Assembly: GCF_900107435.1 (NCBI RefSeq)
Contig: NZ_FNPZ01000005.1
Coordinates: forward strand, 154,016 to 218,015
Direction of reading: 5' to 3'
DNA: 64,000 nt
Source of the DNA: Herbiconiux ginsengi
GTDB lineage: Bacteria > Actinomycetota > Actinomycetes > Actinomycetales > Microbacteriaceae
Position numbers and translations under genes: made by a program. Positions 1 through 7,582 of the stretch are shown here, piece after piece (positions within the stretch are counted from its first letter, which is position 1; each line of letters opens with the position of its first letter). Below the pieces are notes generated by a model. That model did no database searches. It worked only from the letters and a program-made list of their open reading frames with translations, and was not told the origin of the DNA.

Positions 1-864
1 CCGCACGGACGCCTCGGCGAACTCGGGCGCCGCGAGCCCGGCCGGCCGGCCGAGGAGACCGAGCAAGGCGTTCCATTGCCGCGCTGTGGTGGTGATCAGG
101 ATGACTTCGCCATCGGCACAGTCCCAGACACCGCCGTACTCGTTGACCTCGCCGGTGAACCGCTCGGGGATGTGACTGGAATGCGCGTAGGTCAGCAGGT
201 CGAAATTCGTCGATCCGAGGATCTGATGGGCCGACAGCTCCGCAGCGATCCGCCGGGCCGGAAGGCCCGCCCGGCGAGACCGCTCCCGCTCCCGCAGGGC
301 GACGAAGATCGTCGTCGCCACGTCGATCCCGACCCGCGCGTACATCTGCTCACCCGGGATGACCTGCGGCGGCCCGATCGGAGGACCTTGCTGGCCGAGA
401 AGCCCTGCCATCGCGCAGGACACCAGGTGCGTCGCCCGCCACCCGCGCAGCGGACCGGTGGAGCCGAGCGGGGTGATCGCCACCACGATCGCGCCCGGCG
501 GAGCCCAGTCGAGGAGGGTCTCGACCGGGTCGAAACCCACTACCGGGTTCTCGGTGCTCGGCGTGACCAGGATGACGTCGCAGTTCTCGGCGAGGCGCTT
601 CAGCGTCTCACGCGACGACGATGCAGCCAGGTCGAGGCGGATTCCGGTCTTGTTGGCCTCGAAGTAACCGAAGGCGAGCGAGTCCTCTCCCGCATCACCC
701 AGGAACGGCGGCTGGGTGCGCAGCGTCGCTCCCGCGATCGGTTCGATCTTCACGACATCCGCTCCGAAGTCGGCGAGAAGACGACCGCCGTAGGCGCCCA
801 GCCGATCGGTGGCGTCCAGAACCCGAATCCCGTCGAGGGGAAGCCCTGCGGTCCGATCGCCCAC
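1..864 (-). CDS. CoA-transferase family III (CaiB/BaiF) protein, 3' end outside window
   Basis: The minus strand is open from here to the window edge with no stop, so the C-terminal part is missing. The N-terminus (LPLDGIRVLDATDRLGAYGG, then LLADFGADVVKIEP) is the standard opening of family III CoA-transferases, which move CoA between carboxylic acids in the cytosol. I chose the GTG at 864 because a perfect GGAGGT lies 7 nt upstream; in-frame ATGs at 891 and 879 are alternatives with no good ribosome site. The region where the family carries its catalytic Asp reads GEQMYARVGID here, with Tyr at the expected position by my hand alignment. It is divergent from the binding-protein gene and probably activates an acid made by the neighbouring oxidation enzymes. 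Confidence 0.85.
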   Translation of the reverse strand, partial: MGDRTAGLPLDGIRVLDATDRLGAYGGRLLADFGADVVKIEPIAGATLRTQPPFLGDAGEDSLAFGYFEANKTGIRLDLAASSSRETLKRLAENCDVILVTPSTENPVVGFDPVETLLDWAPPGAIVVAITPLGSTGPLRGWRATHLVSCAMAGLLGQQGPPIGPPQVIPGEQMYARVGIDVATTIFVALRERERSRRAGLPARRIAAELSAHQILGSTNFDLLTYAHSSHIPERFTGEVNEYGGVWDCADGEVILITTTARQWNALLGLLGRPAGLAAPEFAEASVR

Positions 865-1041
865 TGCCGCCACCTCCATCGATTTCACCATGGGTTAAGT
901 TATCGACTATTAATTCAAATTTCGAGCCTTGACGGAAACTCAACTTGATGGTAAATACCAAACCACTTGATGAAATCTGACCGATGGGTCACACTTTGTT
1001 CCACGCGCCCACACAGCGATATCAAGTCAAAGGAGACTGAG
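865..1041. promoter_or_regulatory. Divergent promoter region with GACT-type operator
   Basis: This AT-rich spacer separates the CoA-transferase and binding-protein genes. It holds GACTATTAATTC at 905-916, one of four related 12-mers of the form GACT-N4-AGTC found in the cluster's intergenic regions. The binding-protein ribosome site AGGAG is at 1031-1035. No -10/-35 pair is clear enough to name. Confidence 0.45.
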
Positions 1042-2250
1042 ATGCAACGAATGCCCCGCACCATGGTGGCTCTTGCCGCTTCGACCGTTCTGCTAGCCGG
1101 CTGCGCGGCCGGCGGAGGAGGAGAGGGAGGAGGCGACTCGACGGACAGCGCGAGCGATCCGTTCAAGATCGCCTATCTCTACGGCGTCACCGGCCCAATG
1201 GCCGGATACGCCGAGAACTACTTCACCGGCGTGCACGCAGCCGTCGACCAGATCAACGCCGAGGGAGGAATCCTCGGTCGGCCGCTGGAGCTCAAGATCG
1301 TCGACACCAAAACGGATGCGACCATCGCCGTCAGCGCGCTGACCGAACTGCTCGACTCGGGATACAAACCCGATGCGGTCGTTCCGGGTGTGGTCGCCGG
1401 TGACGCCCTGGCTGTGCTCCCCATCCTCACCGAGGAGAACATCTTCACCGTCTCCCCGGCGGTATCGGCCAATCTGATCGATCCGGAGGCCTATCCGTAC
1501 TTCTTCGACATCTCGCTGCTGTCCACCGGCCCCATCGGCGTCGTCGGCGCCGACATGAAGAAGAACGGCGTCACGAAGATCGGAGTGCTCGCGGGATCCG
1601 ACGCCGCGGGCGACGACCACCTCGCCAGCATCAAAGAGGTGGCCGAGAAGAACGGCATCGAGATCACGGCGATCGAACGCCCGAACCCGGAGGCGCTGAA
1701 CTTCACGGTCGAGTACGAGCGCGTCATGTCGACCGGGCCCGACGCGGTGTTCGGCGACTTCAATACTCCCGACACCCTGGCGCGCATCTTCACGGCGCGA
1801 CAGACCGTCGGCGCGACCGACACGCCGTACTACGGAGGCATGTCCGTCTCGGCGAGCGAACCGTACACTCTCGTCGACCCGGCAGCGATCACCGAGTGCA
1901 AGATGCCTTCGATCGCCGAGATGATCACCCAGGAGTCACCGCCCGAGTACATCCAGCCCCTTCTCGACGCCTATGAGGGCAGCGGAACTGGCGCGTACCC
2001 GGGGGCGATCGGCTACGACTCCATCCGCCTCGCCGCCCTGGCCATCGAGCGGGCGAACGGGGAGACGACAGGCGAGGCGCTCACCGCGGCGCTGCTGTCG
2101 GAGCCGGTTCCCGCCGACTACCTGGCCGAGTACCCCGGAGGTCTGGAGTACACCGAGGACTTCCGCTTCCCCGTAGCGGTGGAGGGCGACCTCATCCTGA
2201 TCCCGTGCGGCTCGTCGATCGAGAACGGCCTGTGGGTGACCGAGGAGTAG
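1042..2250 (+). CDS. Branched-chain amino acid-type ABC substrate-binding lipoprotein
   Basis: A periplasmic-binding-fold (LivJ/Leu-Ile-Val type) protein of 402 residues. The N-terminus is a lipoprotein signal, MQRMPRTMVALAASTVLLAG with Cys21 as the lipidation site, followed by a Gly/Ser linker. The mature domain opens with FKIAYLYGVTGPMAGYAENY, the usual type 1 binding-protein start. I start at 1042 (AGGAG 6 nt upstream) rather than an in-frame ATG 75 nt earlier, because only this start gives a proper signal peptide. No Liv-type permease or ATPase lies in the window, so it is an orphan receptor: either it uses a transporter encoded elsewhere or it works as a sensor. Genes of this family near CoA and oxygenase genes often serve aromatic or alicyclic acids. 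Confidence 0.88.
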   Translation: MQRMPRTMVALAASTVLLAGCAAGGGGEGGGDSTDSASDPFKIAYLYGVTGPMAGYAENYFTGVHAAVDQINAEGGILGRPLELKIVDTKTDATIAVSALTELLDSGYKPDAVVPGVVAGDALAVLPILTEENIFTVSPAVSANLIDPEAYPYFFDISLLSTGPIGVVGADMKKNGVTKIGVLAGSDAAGDDHLASIKEVAEKNGIEITAIERPNPEALNFTVEYERVMSTGPDAVFGDFNTPDTLARIFTARQTVGATDTPYYGGMSVSASEPYTLVDPAAITECKMPSIAEMITQESPPEYIQPLLDAYEGSGTGAYPGAIGYDSIRLAALAIERANGETTGEALTAALLSEPVPADYLAEYPGGLEYTEDFRFPVAVEGDLILIPCGSSIENGLWVTEE

Positions 2251-2262
2251 AGGTACGAACCC

Positions 2263-2312
2263 ACTGAAAAGGGTGGCTGGCCGGTGAGAACCGGCCAGCC
2301 ACCCTTTTCAGT
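2263..2312. terminator. Bidirectional terminator hairpin
   Basis: A perfect 22-bp stem (ACTGAAAAGGGTGGCTGG... paired with its complement) with a 6-nt loop TGAGAA. It sits between two convergent genes. The A-run and T-run at the stem base serve as U-tract in both directions. Confidence 0.9.
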
Positions 2313-2323
2313 TCCCCTCCGAC

Positions 2324-3166
2324 TCACACAGGCAGCTGCTCGTAGCGGTGGTGGTCGACCGCGTCTGTGACGAACCGCCCCCAGCGCATGCCGGGGAAGT
2401 GCGACGCGGCGAACGGGACCCCCGTGTCGAAGAGAACGCCCCTGAACTTCTCGATCGCCTCGATCGCAGCAGGACTGTCGATGTGGGCCCCCAGGGCCCA
2501 GTCGTCACTGAGTAGCTCGGTGTAGCCGTGAACCAGGTCGCCGATGATCAGCCCCGACTCCCGCGAGTCGCCCACCTGCAGCACCGTCGTTCCCGGGGTG
2601 TGGCCGGCGGCGTCGAGCGCCTCGAGCCCGGCGAACACCTCGCCGTCACCCTCCCAGAACTCCATCCGATCCGCGATGGGCGCCAGTCTCACCTGGGGTG
2701 CGTCGAACTCCGGCTTCGACAGGAACGGTTCCCACTCCGGCAGCTCGTACTCCGCAGCCATGAAATGGTTCCAGTCACGACTGTCACAGCGATAGGTCGC
2801 GTTCCGGAAGAACGGCTTGCCCCCCAGCGAGGCCCAGCCGATGTGGTCAAGGTGCAGATGGGTGAACACGACATCGGTGATGTCGTCGGGATGCACGCCC
2901 AGCGCCAGCAGGCTCGACCGGAGGGCACCTCCCGAGAACGGGAAGGTCGGATTGTTTCCGAGACCCGCGTCGACGAGCACCAGCCGATCGGCGATGCCTT
3001 CGATCAGGAAACTGCCCACGGTCTGCACCGGATTGCCGGTCAGGTGACACAGCAGCGGTGAGAACTCACCCCACTCCTCGTTGCTGTGACCGGCCCAGAC
3101 CCCTTCGGTGGGGATGGAGATCTCCCCGTCGATGATAGATGTGACAGTCAGACTTCCGATTCTCAT
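2324..3166 (-). CDS. MBL-fold metallo-hydrolase, lactonase-like
   Basis: A 280-residue metallo-beta-lactamase-fold protein. The metal motif HxHxDH is at residues 103-108 (THLHLDHIGW), with His189 (AAGHTPG), Asp210 (IIGD) and a C-terminal His in SHFPG as further ligands, so a dinuclear zinc site is complete. The length and the GHTPG motif match the AHL-lactonase/methyl-parathion-hydrolase-like branch, whose members open lactones or cleave esters. There is no signal peptide, so it is cytosolic. AAAGGAG lies 7 nt before the ATG. It is downstream of the flavin monooxygenase on the same strand and could hydrolyse a lactone or ester made by the Baeyer-Villiger-type enzyme of the cluster; that role is inferred. 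Confidence 0.85.
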   Translation of the reverse strand: MRIGSLTVTSIIDGEISIPTEGVWAGHSNEEWGEFSPLLCHLTGNPVQTVGSFLIEGIADRLVLVDAGLGNNPTFPFSGGALRSSLLALGVHPDDITDVVFTHLHLDHIGWASLGGKPFFRNATYRCDSRDWNHFMAAEYELPEWEPFLSKPEFDAPQVRLAPIADRMEFWEGDGEVFAGLEALDAAGHTPGTTVLQVGDSRESGLIIGDLVHGYTELLSDDWALGAHIDSPAAIEAIEKFRGVLFDTGVPFAASHFPGMRWGRFVTDAVDHHRYEQLPV

Positions 3167-3209
3167 GATCTTCTCCTTTGCTCATCACGACTCTGGTCAT
3201 CACGACTCA

Positions 3210-3241
3210 GACGCCCGGCCAGCGCGAGCTGACCGGGCGTC
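3210..3241. terminator. Intercistronic hairpin between monooxygenase and MBL genes
   Basis: A 9-bp stem GACGCCCGG/CCGGGCGTC with an inner CAGC/GCTG pair. No T-run follows on the minus strand, so it may be an mRNA-stabilising or attenuating hairpin rather than a full terminator. Next to it TCATCACGACTC occurs twice, three bases apart. Confidence 0.45.
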
Positions 3242-3259
3242 CGGGTGATCTTCTCGTGT

Positions 3260-5065
3260 TCAGTGCGACGCGAGTTCCTTCTCCTTAGGAGTCTGGCTCG
3301 GGTGATCGGGGGAACGAAACGACTCGGGGACGATGCCCTCGAGCTCCGCCTGCACCTGCAGGGCGACGAGCGGGGTGTACCAGCGCCCCGGGCTGATGCC
3401 GCTCTCCATGATGATCAGCCTCGGCTGTCCCGGAATCGGGCGCAGGCAGCCGCGGAACGGCTCGCCTCCGGCATCGAAGCCGTCGATCTCGCCGATCCGC
3501 TCGGCCACCTCGCTCCCGAAGAACCGCTCCAGGATCTGGTTCTGCTTCGCATACCCGGTGGCGAGTACGACCGCATCGAAGGGCAGAACCTCGCCGCTCT
3601 TCAGCCGCACCCCCTCGGGCACGAAACGATCGATGTCCGAGTACTGACGGACGTGGATGTTCCCGTCGATGATGGCCTGCGAAGCGCCGACGTTGATGTA
3701 GTAGCCCCCGGCGACCTCGTAGTACTTCGTGAACCAGCCGCCTTCATGCCAGTCGATCTTGAACCCGGCAGCCTCCAGTCCGCGGTGCAGCTCCACATCC
3801 GCTTCGTTGCCGATGGCCGTCGCCGTCTTGAAGCCCATCCTCACACGCGGTTCGATCATCGTGGACTGCCACCGCTTGTCGAGGGCTTCCGTCGGACGCT
3901 GGCGGGCGTTGTAGTGCCCGTAGTTGAGGTTCGCGGTCGGCAGATCGACGATGGCGACGGGGCCGCGCTGGAACATCGTGGCTTGACCGCCGTGGTTGAA
4001 GACGTCGAAAGCGATGTCGTGCGCGCTGGTCGCTGCTCCGATGACCAGCACCCGCTTGCCGGCGTAGTCGGCGCCCGTCTTGAAACCCTCACTGTGGCTG
4101 ACCGTTCCGGCGAAGTCCGAGAGCCCGGGCAGGTTGGGGATCTGCGGCGTGCCACTGCCTCCGGTGGCGAGCACCAGATGCTTGGGGTGCAGGGTACGGG
4201 TGGCGCCGTCGGCCCGGCGGACCACGGCACTCCACTGCTTCGCGGCCTCGTCGTACTCGCCGTGGACGAACTCCGCCGACGTCCAGAGGTTGATGTCGAG
4301 CGCCGCGACATAGGCATCCAGCCAGTCCGCCATCCGGTCTTTCGCGACGTAGTCGGGGAAATTCTCGGGAAAGGGCATGAAGGGGAAATGGAGCATGCCG
4401 TGAGGCTGGTGCAGCACGAGGGCGTCGTACCGGTTGCGCCAGTTGTCGCCGGCACGGTCGTACTTGTCGACGACCAGAGTGTCGATCCCGAGGCGACCGA
4501 GTGCCGCTGCGACGAAGAGGCCGTTGTGCCCGCCGCCGATCACCAGCACCTCGGGGTCGTGTTCGGCGTAGTCCGCACGGGCTTCCTTGCGGCGGCGCTC
4601 TTCGACCAGCTCGTCGTGGTTGTATCGCCCGAATCGCGGCCACACGGCATCGTGCCCCCGCAGCCCTTGGAGACGTGTGAACAGCAGATCGGCCCGGAAG
4701 CCGACGGGCGAGGTCTCATCGGGGACCACGTTGACGAGACCGTCGGCGTACCCGGCGGCGGTCTCGAAGGTGAAGTTGATCTCCCAGGTCTCGGTCTCGA
4801 CGAATTCGACGGGCGAGACCGCACCTTCCACGAAGTCGATGTCGAGAGCGAAGTTGCTCGGCCGGATGTCGTCCAGCGTCGTCCAGATGTAGTCCCTGAT
4901 CTCGGTCCGACCGTAGAATTGCCGGAAGTTCCACGTGAACGCGACCAGGTCACGCCAATCGCATTTCTCGAGGAAGAGGCTGTCGAAGAGACTGACGTCC
5001 CGATTCGTGATTGCGGTCTCGAATTGCTGCAGCCACCGCCCAGCGCTCTCGTAGATGTCCGTCAC
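3260..5065 (-). CDS. Flavin-containing monooxygenase with N-terminal NTF2-like domain
   Basis: A 601-residue two-domain protein. Residues 1-150 look like an NTF2/SnoaL-type small barrel (ITNRDVSLFDSLF..., then EFVETETWEINF). Residues 172-590 form a class B flavin monooxygenase: FAD-binding VIGGGHNG at 175-182, the FMO fingerprint FAGTVSHSEGF at 318-328 and a second nucleotide motif (VIGAATSAHD) for NADPH. Such enzymes oxygenate ketones, aldehydes, N or S. I choose the GTG at 5065 because AGGGAG lies 8 nt upstream; the frame stays open for 134 more codons, but that stretch overlaps the promoter and the divergent gene and is not protein-like. It is divergent from a SnoaL-like gene across an operator-bearing spacer. 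Confidence 0.88.
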   Translation of the reverse strand: MTDIYESAGRWLQQFETAITNRDVSLFDSLFLEKCDWRDLVAFTWNFRQFYGRTEIRDYIWTTLDDIRPSNFALDIDFVEGAVSPVEFVETETWEINFTFETAAGYADGLVNVVPDETSPVGFRADLLFTRLQGLRGHDAVWPRFGRYNHDELVEERRRKEARADYAEHDPEVLVIGGGHNGLFVAAALGRLGIDTLVVDKYDRAGDNWRNRYDALVLHQPHGMLHFPFMPFPENFPDYVAKDRMADWLDAYVAALDINLWTSAEFVHGEYDEAAKQWSAVVRRADGATRTLHPKHLVLATGGSGTPQIPNLPGLSDFAGTVSHSEGFKTGADYAGKRVLVIGAATSAHDIAFDVFNHGGQATMFQRGPVAIVDLPTANLNYGHYNARQRPTEALDKRWQSTMIEPRVRMGFKTATAIGNEADVELHRGLEAAGFKIDWHEGGWFTKYYEVAGGYYINVGASQAIIDGNIHVRQYSDIDRFVPEGVRLKSGEVLPFDAVVLATGYAKQNQILERFFGSEVAERIGEIDGFDAGGEPFRGCLRPIPGQPRLIIMESGISPGRWYTPLVALQVQAELEGIVPESFRSPDHPSQTPKEKELASH

Positions 5066-5261
5066 GTCTGCCACTCCCTTGTGATCGATCCGACTGGCTC
5101 GACGCGGCCGGTGGCCACGAGCCGAAGTTGGTCTAACGATACGAAGGATTTGGTTTTCATACAAGGGACATCTATTCAACTCTAGAGTCAGCAATCCGTG
5201 CCTAGTATGTTTATTGGTCTTTGAGTAGAGTTCAGAAACACGGATACCAGCTGGAGGATCG
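5066..5261. promoter_or_regulatory. Divergent promoter region with palindromic operator
   Basis: The AT-rich spacer contains AACTCTAGAGTC at 5178-5189, a near-perfect palindrome whose complement reads GACTCTAGAGTT and matches the recurring GACT-N4-AGTC pattern. It is placed to control both the flavin monooxygenase and the SnoaL-like genes. Confidence 0.5.
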
Positions 5262-5753
5262 ATGGAGATCTCTGACCTTGACCGACTGATCGCGATCGAA
5301 GCGGTCAAGCGGCTGAAGTCCCGACGGGACCGGGCGCTGGACACGAAGGACTGGGCGACCTTCCGGTCCCTCCACGCCCCGGAGCACGAGTCGGCGAACG
5401 ACGGCTTCGCGTCGTGGAAAGGGCGCGACACCCTCGTGGAGCGGTCGATGGCCCTTCTCTCGGGCATGACGACCGTTCATCAGTGCCACACCCCCGACAT
5501 CGTCATCGATGCTCCGGATCGAGCATCCGCCGTCTGGTACCTGGAGGACCAGCTCTACTGGACGCAGGACGATGAAGAGCACTGGATCCACGGCTTCGGT
5601 TTCTATCACGAACGCTCTGAGCGTCGGGACGGCGAGTGGGTCTTCACGCACCGTCGCCTGCAACGCACGCTGCTGTTCGCCTCCCCCGGGGCCGAACACC
5701 CGGCGATAGCCGGAGCCAAGGCCGCCGGCGTCTTCCGCGCCGGCCACCGCTGA
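5262..5753 (+). CDS. SnoaL/NTF2-like protein
   Basis: A 163-residue protein of the NTF2-like cone fold. The N-terminal helix LIAIEAVKRLKSRRDRALDT, the DWATFRSLHAPEHE segment and the later YHERSERRDGEWVFTHRR strand pair follow the SnoaL_4 layout found in polyketide cyclases, dehydratases and small dioxygenase subunits. No catalytic residues can be assigned with certainty. GGAGG stands 6 nt before the ATG. It is the first gene of a two-gene plus-strand unit with another SnoaL-like protein and faces the monooxygenase that carries a similar domain, so it probably acts on the same substrate series. Confidence 0.8.
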   Translation: MEISDLDRLIAIEAVKRLKSRRDRALDTKDWATFRSLHAPEHESANDGFASWKGRDTLVERSMALLSGMTTVHQCHTPDIVIDAPDRASAVWYLEDQLYWTQDDEEHWIHGFGFYHERSERRDGEWVFTHRRLQRTLLFASPGAEHPAIAGAKAAGVFRAGHR

Positions 5754-5800
5754 ATCGACGCGCACAGGCCGCGTCGGACACCCCGAGGAGAAGAGACATC

Positions 5801-6292
5801 ATGACAGTCGATGACGCAACCCACATCCAGGTGCTGGAACGCCTCCAGCGCCTCGAGGACCGTCTCGAGATAGCCGAGCGGACGGCTCAGTACGGCCAGG
5901 CCGCCGACAGCGGAGCCGGAGCGACGGCTTCCGCGCTGTGGACGGAGGACGGGATCTACGACGCCGGAATCATGTCAATGCGAGGCAGCGCCGCCGTCGA
6001 GGAGATGCTCGCCGGAGACGTGCACCAAGGTTTTCTCGCCCAGGGAGTGGGCCACATCAGCACGACGCCGGTGATCTCACTGGACGGAGACCGCGCCGTC
6101 TCGACCTGCTATTCGCTCGTGTTCCGACGTGATGAAGCGACTGACGCCTTCAGGCTCTGGCGGATGTCGGCGAACCGCTGGGAGTGGATCCGCACGCCCG
6201 AGGGCTGGCGCGTCACCTCCAGGGTCAACCGCCCACTCGACGGCACCGCCGACGCCCGAGAGCTGTTCCGGGCATCCTTCGACGCCCGCTGA
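5801..6292 (+). CDS. SnoaL-like protein, paralogue of the gene at 13954-14484
   Basis: A 163-residue NTF2-like protein. It begins with a helix rich in Leu/Glu/Arg (VLERLQRLEDRLEIAERTAQ), followed by an alpha+beta barrel. The C-terminal part (RLWRMSANRWEWIRTPEGWR, VNRPLDGT.DARELF) is nearly repeated by the protein at 13954-14484, so the two are clear paralogues. A ribosome site GAGGAG lies before the ATG at 5801; in-frame upstream codons would overlap the preceding gene. Function is unknown; family members isomerise, cyclise or hydrate small ring compounds. It converges on the SDR gene. Confidence 0.82.
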   Translation: MTVDDATHIQVLERLQRLEDRLEIAERTAQYGQAADSGAGATASALWTEDGIYDAGIMSMRGSAAVEEMLAGDVHQGFLAQGVGHISTTPVISLDGDRAVSTCYSLVFRRDEATDAFRLWRMSANRWEWIRTPEGWRVTSRVNRPLDGTADARELFRASFDAR

Positions 6293-6329
6293 TCGGCTCG
6301 ATGCGGATCCGGTCACTCCCGGGGCGGTT

Positions 6330-7157
6330 TCAACCGAGACCGAGCTCGCTCTTGGAGAAGGGCAGCCGGTGGTAGAAGTCATCGTCATCCAGCGGCGCGG
6401 TCATGATGGCCTCGGTCATCCCCCCGTCGACCAGGATGCTGGTTCCGTTGATGAAACCGGCGTCCTCCGAGAGCAGGAACGCCGTCGCACTCGCGATGTC
6501 CTCGGGCGTGCCCAACCGCGGAGACGCGACCCGGCGCAGGAACGGCTGCAGCATCGGCTCCTCGGCCTCGGGGATGTTGCCGGTCACGATTCGCCCGGGA
6601 ATGACGATGTTGCACCGCACACCCTGCTTGCCCCAGCGCGCCGAGACGTGACGGGCGACGGCGAACAAGCCGGACTTGGCGATTCCGTAGGTCACCCGCG
6701 TCGGCTCCCCCTTGATTCCGGCTATCGAACTCGTCATGACGATCGAGCCGCCCCCGGCCGCGATCAGGTGTGGGATCGCGAACCGCGCGGTGAACACCTG
6801 GCCACGGAGGTTCACCTCGAGCAGGGTGTCGAGCAACCCGAGGTCGACGCTGACGATGTCCGTGTCGTCGGCTCCGTACATCGCTGCGTTGTTCACGAAG
6901 CCGTCGAGTCCGCCGAGCGCCTCGGCCGCGCCATCGACGAACGCCTGCGTCGAATCCGCATCGGCCAGATCGACCGCTGCGACTCCCGCGATCCGGTCGC
7001 GGCCGGCCAGATCGGCGGTCACCTGCAACCGCGACACGTCGCGGCCGCCGATGTACACGCGTGCACCCTCGGCGGCCAGGCGTGCGACGATGGCGCCGCC
7101 GATCTGACCCGGCGCCGCGCCGATTACGGCGATCCTTTTTCCTTCGAAGCGATTCAT
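6330..7157 (-). CDS. Short-chain dehydrogenase/reductase
   Basis: A classical SDR of 275 residues. The cofactor loop is GAAPGQIG at residues 13-20, followed by NNAAMYG and the catalytic Ser143, Tyr157 and Lys161 (YGIAK). GGRD after strand 2 suggests NADP or mixed preference, but this cannot be settled by eye. It should interconvert a secondary alcohol and a ketone. GGAGG precedes the ATG. It leads a minus-strand run with the small barrel protein and the pnt genes upstream. Confidence 0.88.
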   Translation of the reverse strand: MNRFEGKRIAVIGAAPGQIGGAIVARLAAEGARVYIGGRDVSRLQVTADLAGRDRIAGVAAVDLADADSTQAFVDGAAEALGGLDGFVNNAAMYGADDTDIVSVDLGLLDTLLEVNLRGQVFTARFAIPHLIAAGGGSIVMTSSIAGIKGEPTRVTYGIAKSGLFAVARHVSARWGKQGVRCNIVIPGRIVTGNIPEAEEPMLQPFLRRVASPRLGTPEDIASATAFLLSEDAGFINGTSILVDGGMTEAIMTAPLDDDDFYHRLPFSKSELGLG

Positions 7158-7202
7158 CCTGCGGTTCCTCCGTATACGGCGGCGTCGACGACGCAGCCAG
7201 GG

Positions 7203-7526
7203 TCAGTCGTTGGTGATGAGGGGCGTGAGTTCGTCGTACACCACGGCACTGAACGTCGTGTGAAGGGAATCGCTGAGCACCATCCCCTGCGCGACGGCCT
7301 CGCTCATTCTCGCGAGAGCCTCGGTGGCGTCACCCTCGAGCTCGTACAGGGCCATGTACCTGAAGGGGGCGTCCTCGTTGACGTCGGAGGCGATGTACCG
7401 TTGCGCCGAGACGAAGCCGGGAACCGCGATGACGTCTTTCAGATGCTGGTTCGTGTACCAGTCGTTGTACTCGTCCTCCCGGCCTTCGACCGGGTTGCTG
7501 TGCACCACATAGTAGTTCTTCGGCAT
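7203..7526 (-). CDS. Small dimeric alpha/beta-barrel protein (EthD/DUF4286-like)
   Basis: 107 residues beginning MPKNYYVVHSNPVEGREDEY, then NDWYTNQHLKDVIAVPGFVSAQRY. This N/D-W-Y...H...PGF..A.RY pattern is typical of ferredoxin-like stress-responsive barrel proteins that dimerise and appear in degradation clusters. The ATG at 7526 follows AAGGAGG by about 11 nt; an earlier in-frame start would add unlikely Arg-rich sequence overlapping the pntB end. The catalytic role is unknown; relatives are monooxygenases, dehydratases or accessory proteins. Confidence 0.75.
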   Translation of the reverse strand: MPKNYYVVHSNPVEGREDEYNDWYTNQHLKDVIAVPGFVSAQRYIASDVNEDAPFRYMALYELEGDATEALARMSEAVAQGMVLSDSLHTTFSAVVYDELTPLITND

Positions 7527-7582
7527 GATCTTCTGTTCCTCCTTGAATCGGTCAACGTGTGGGCCCGGTCGTCGGGCGCACC

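Noticed and set aside
3245..5185. A 646-codon plus-strand frame
   Set aside because: It lies opposite the flavin monooxygenase, which has clear FAD and FMO motifs. The plus-strand product is Arg/Asp/Val-rich without any motif and has no ribosome site; it is a GC-driven mirror frame.
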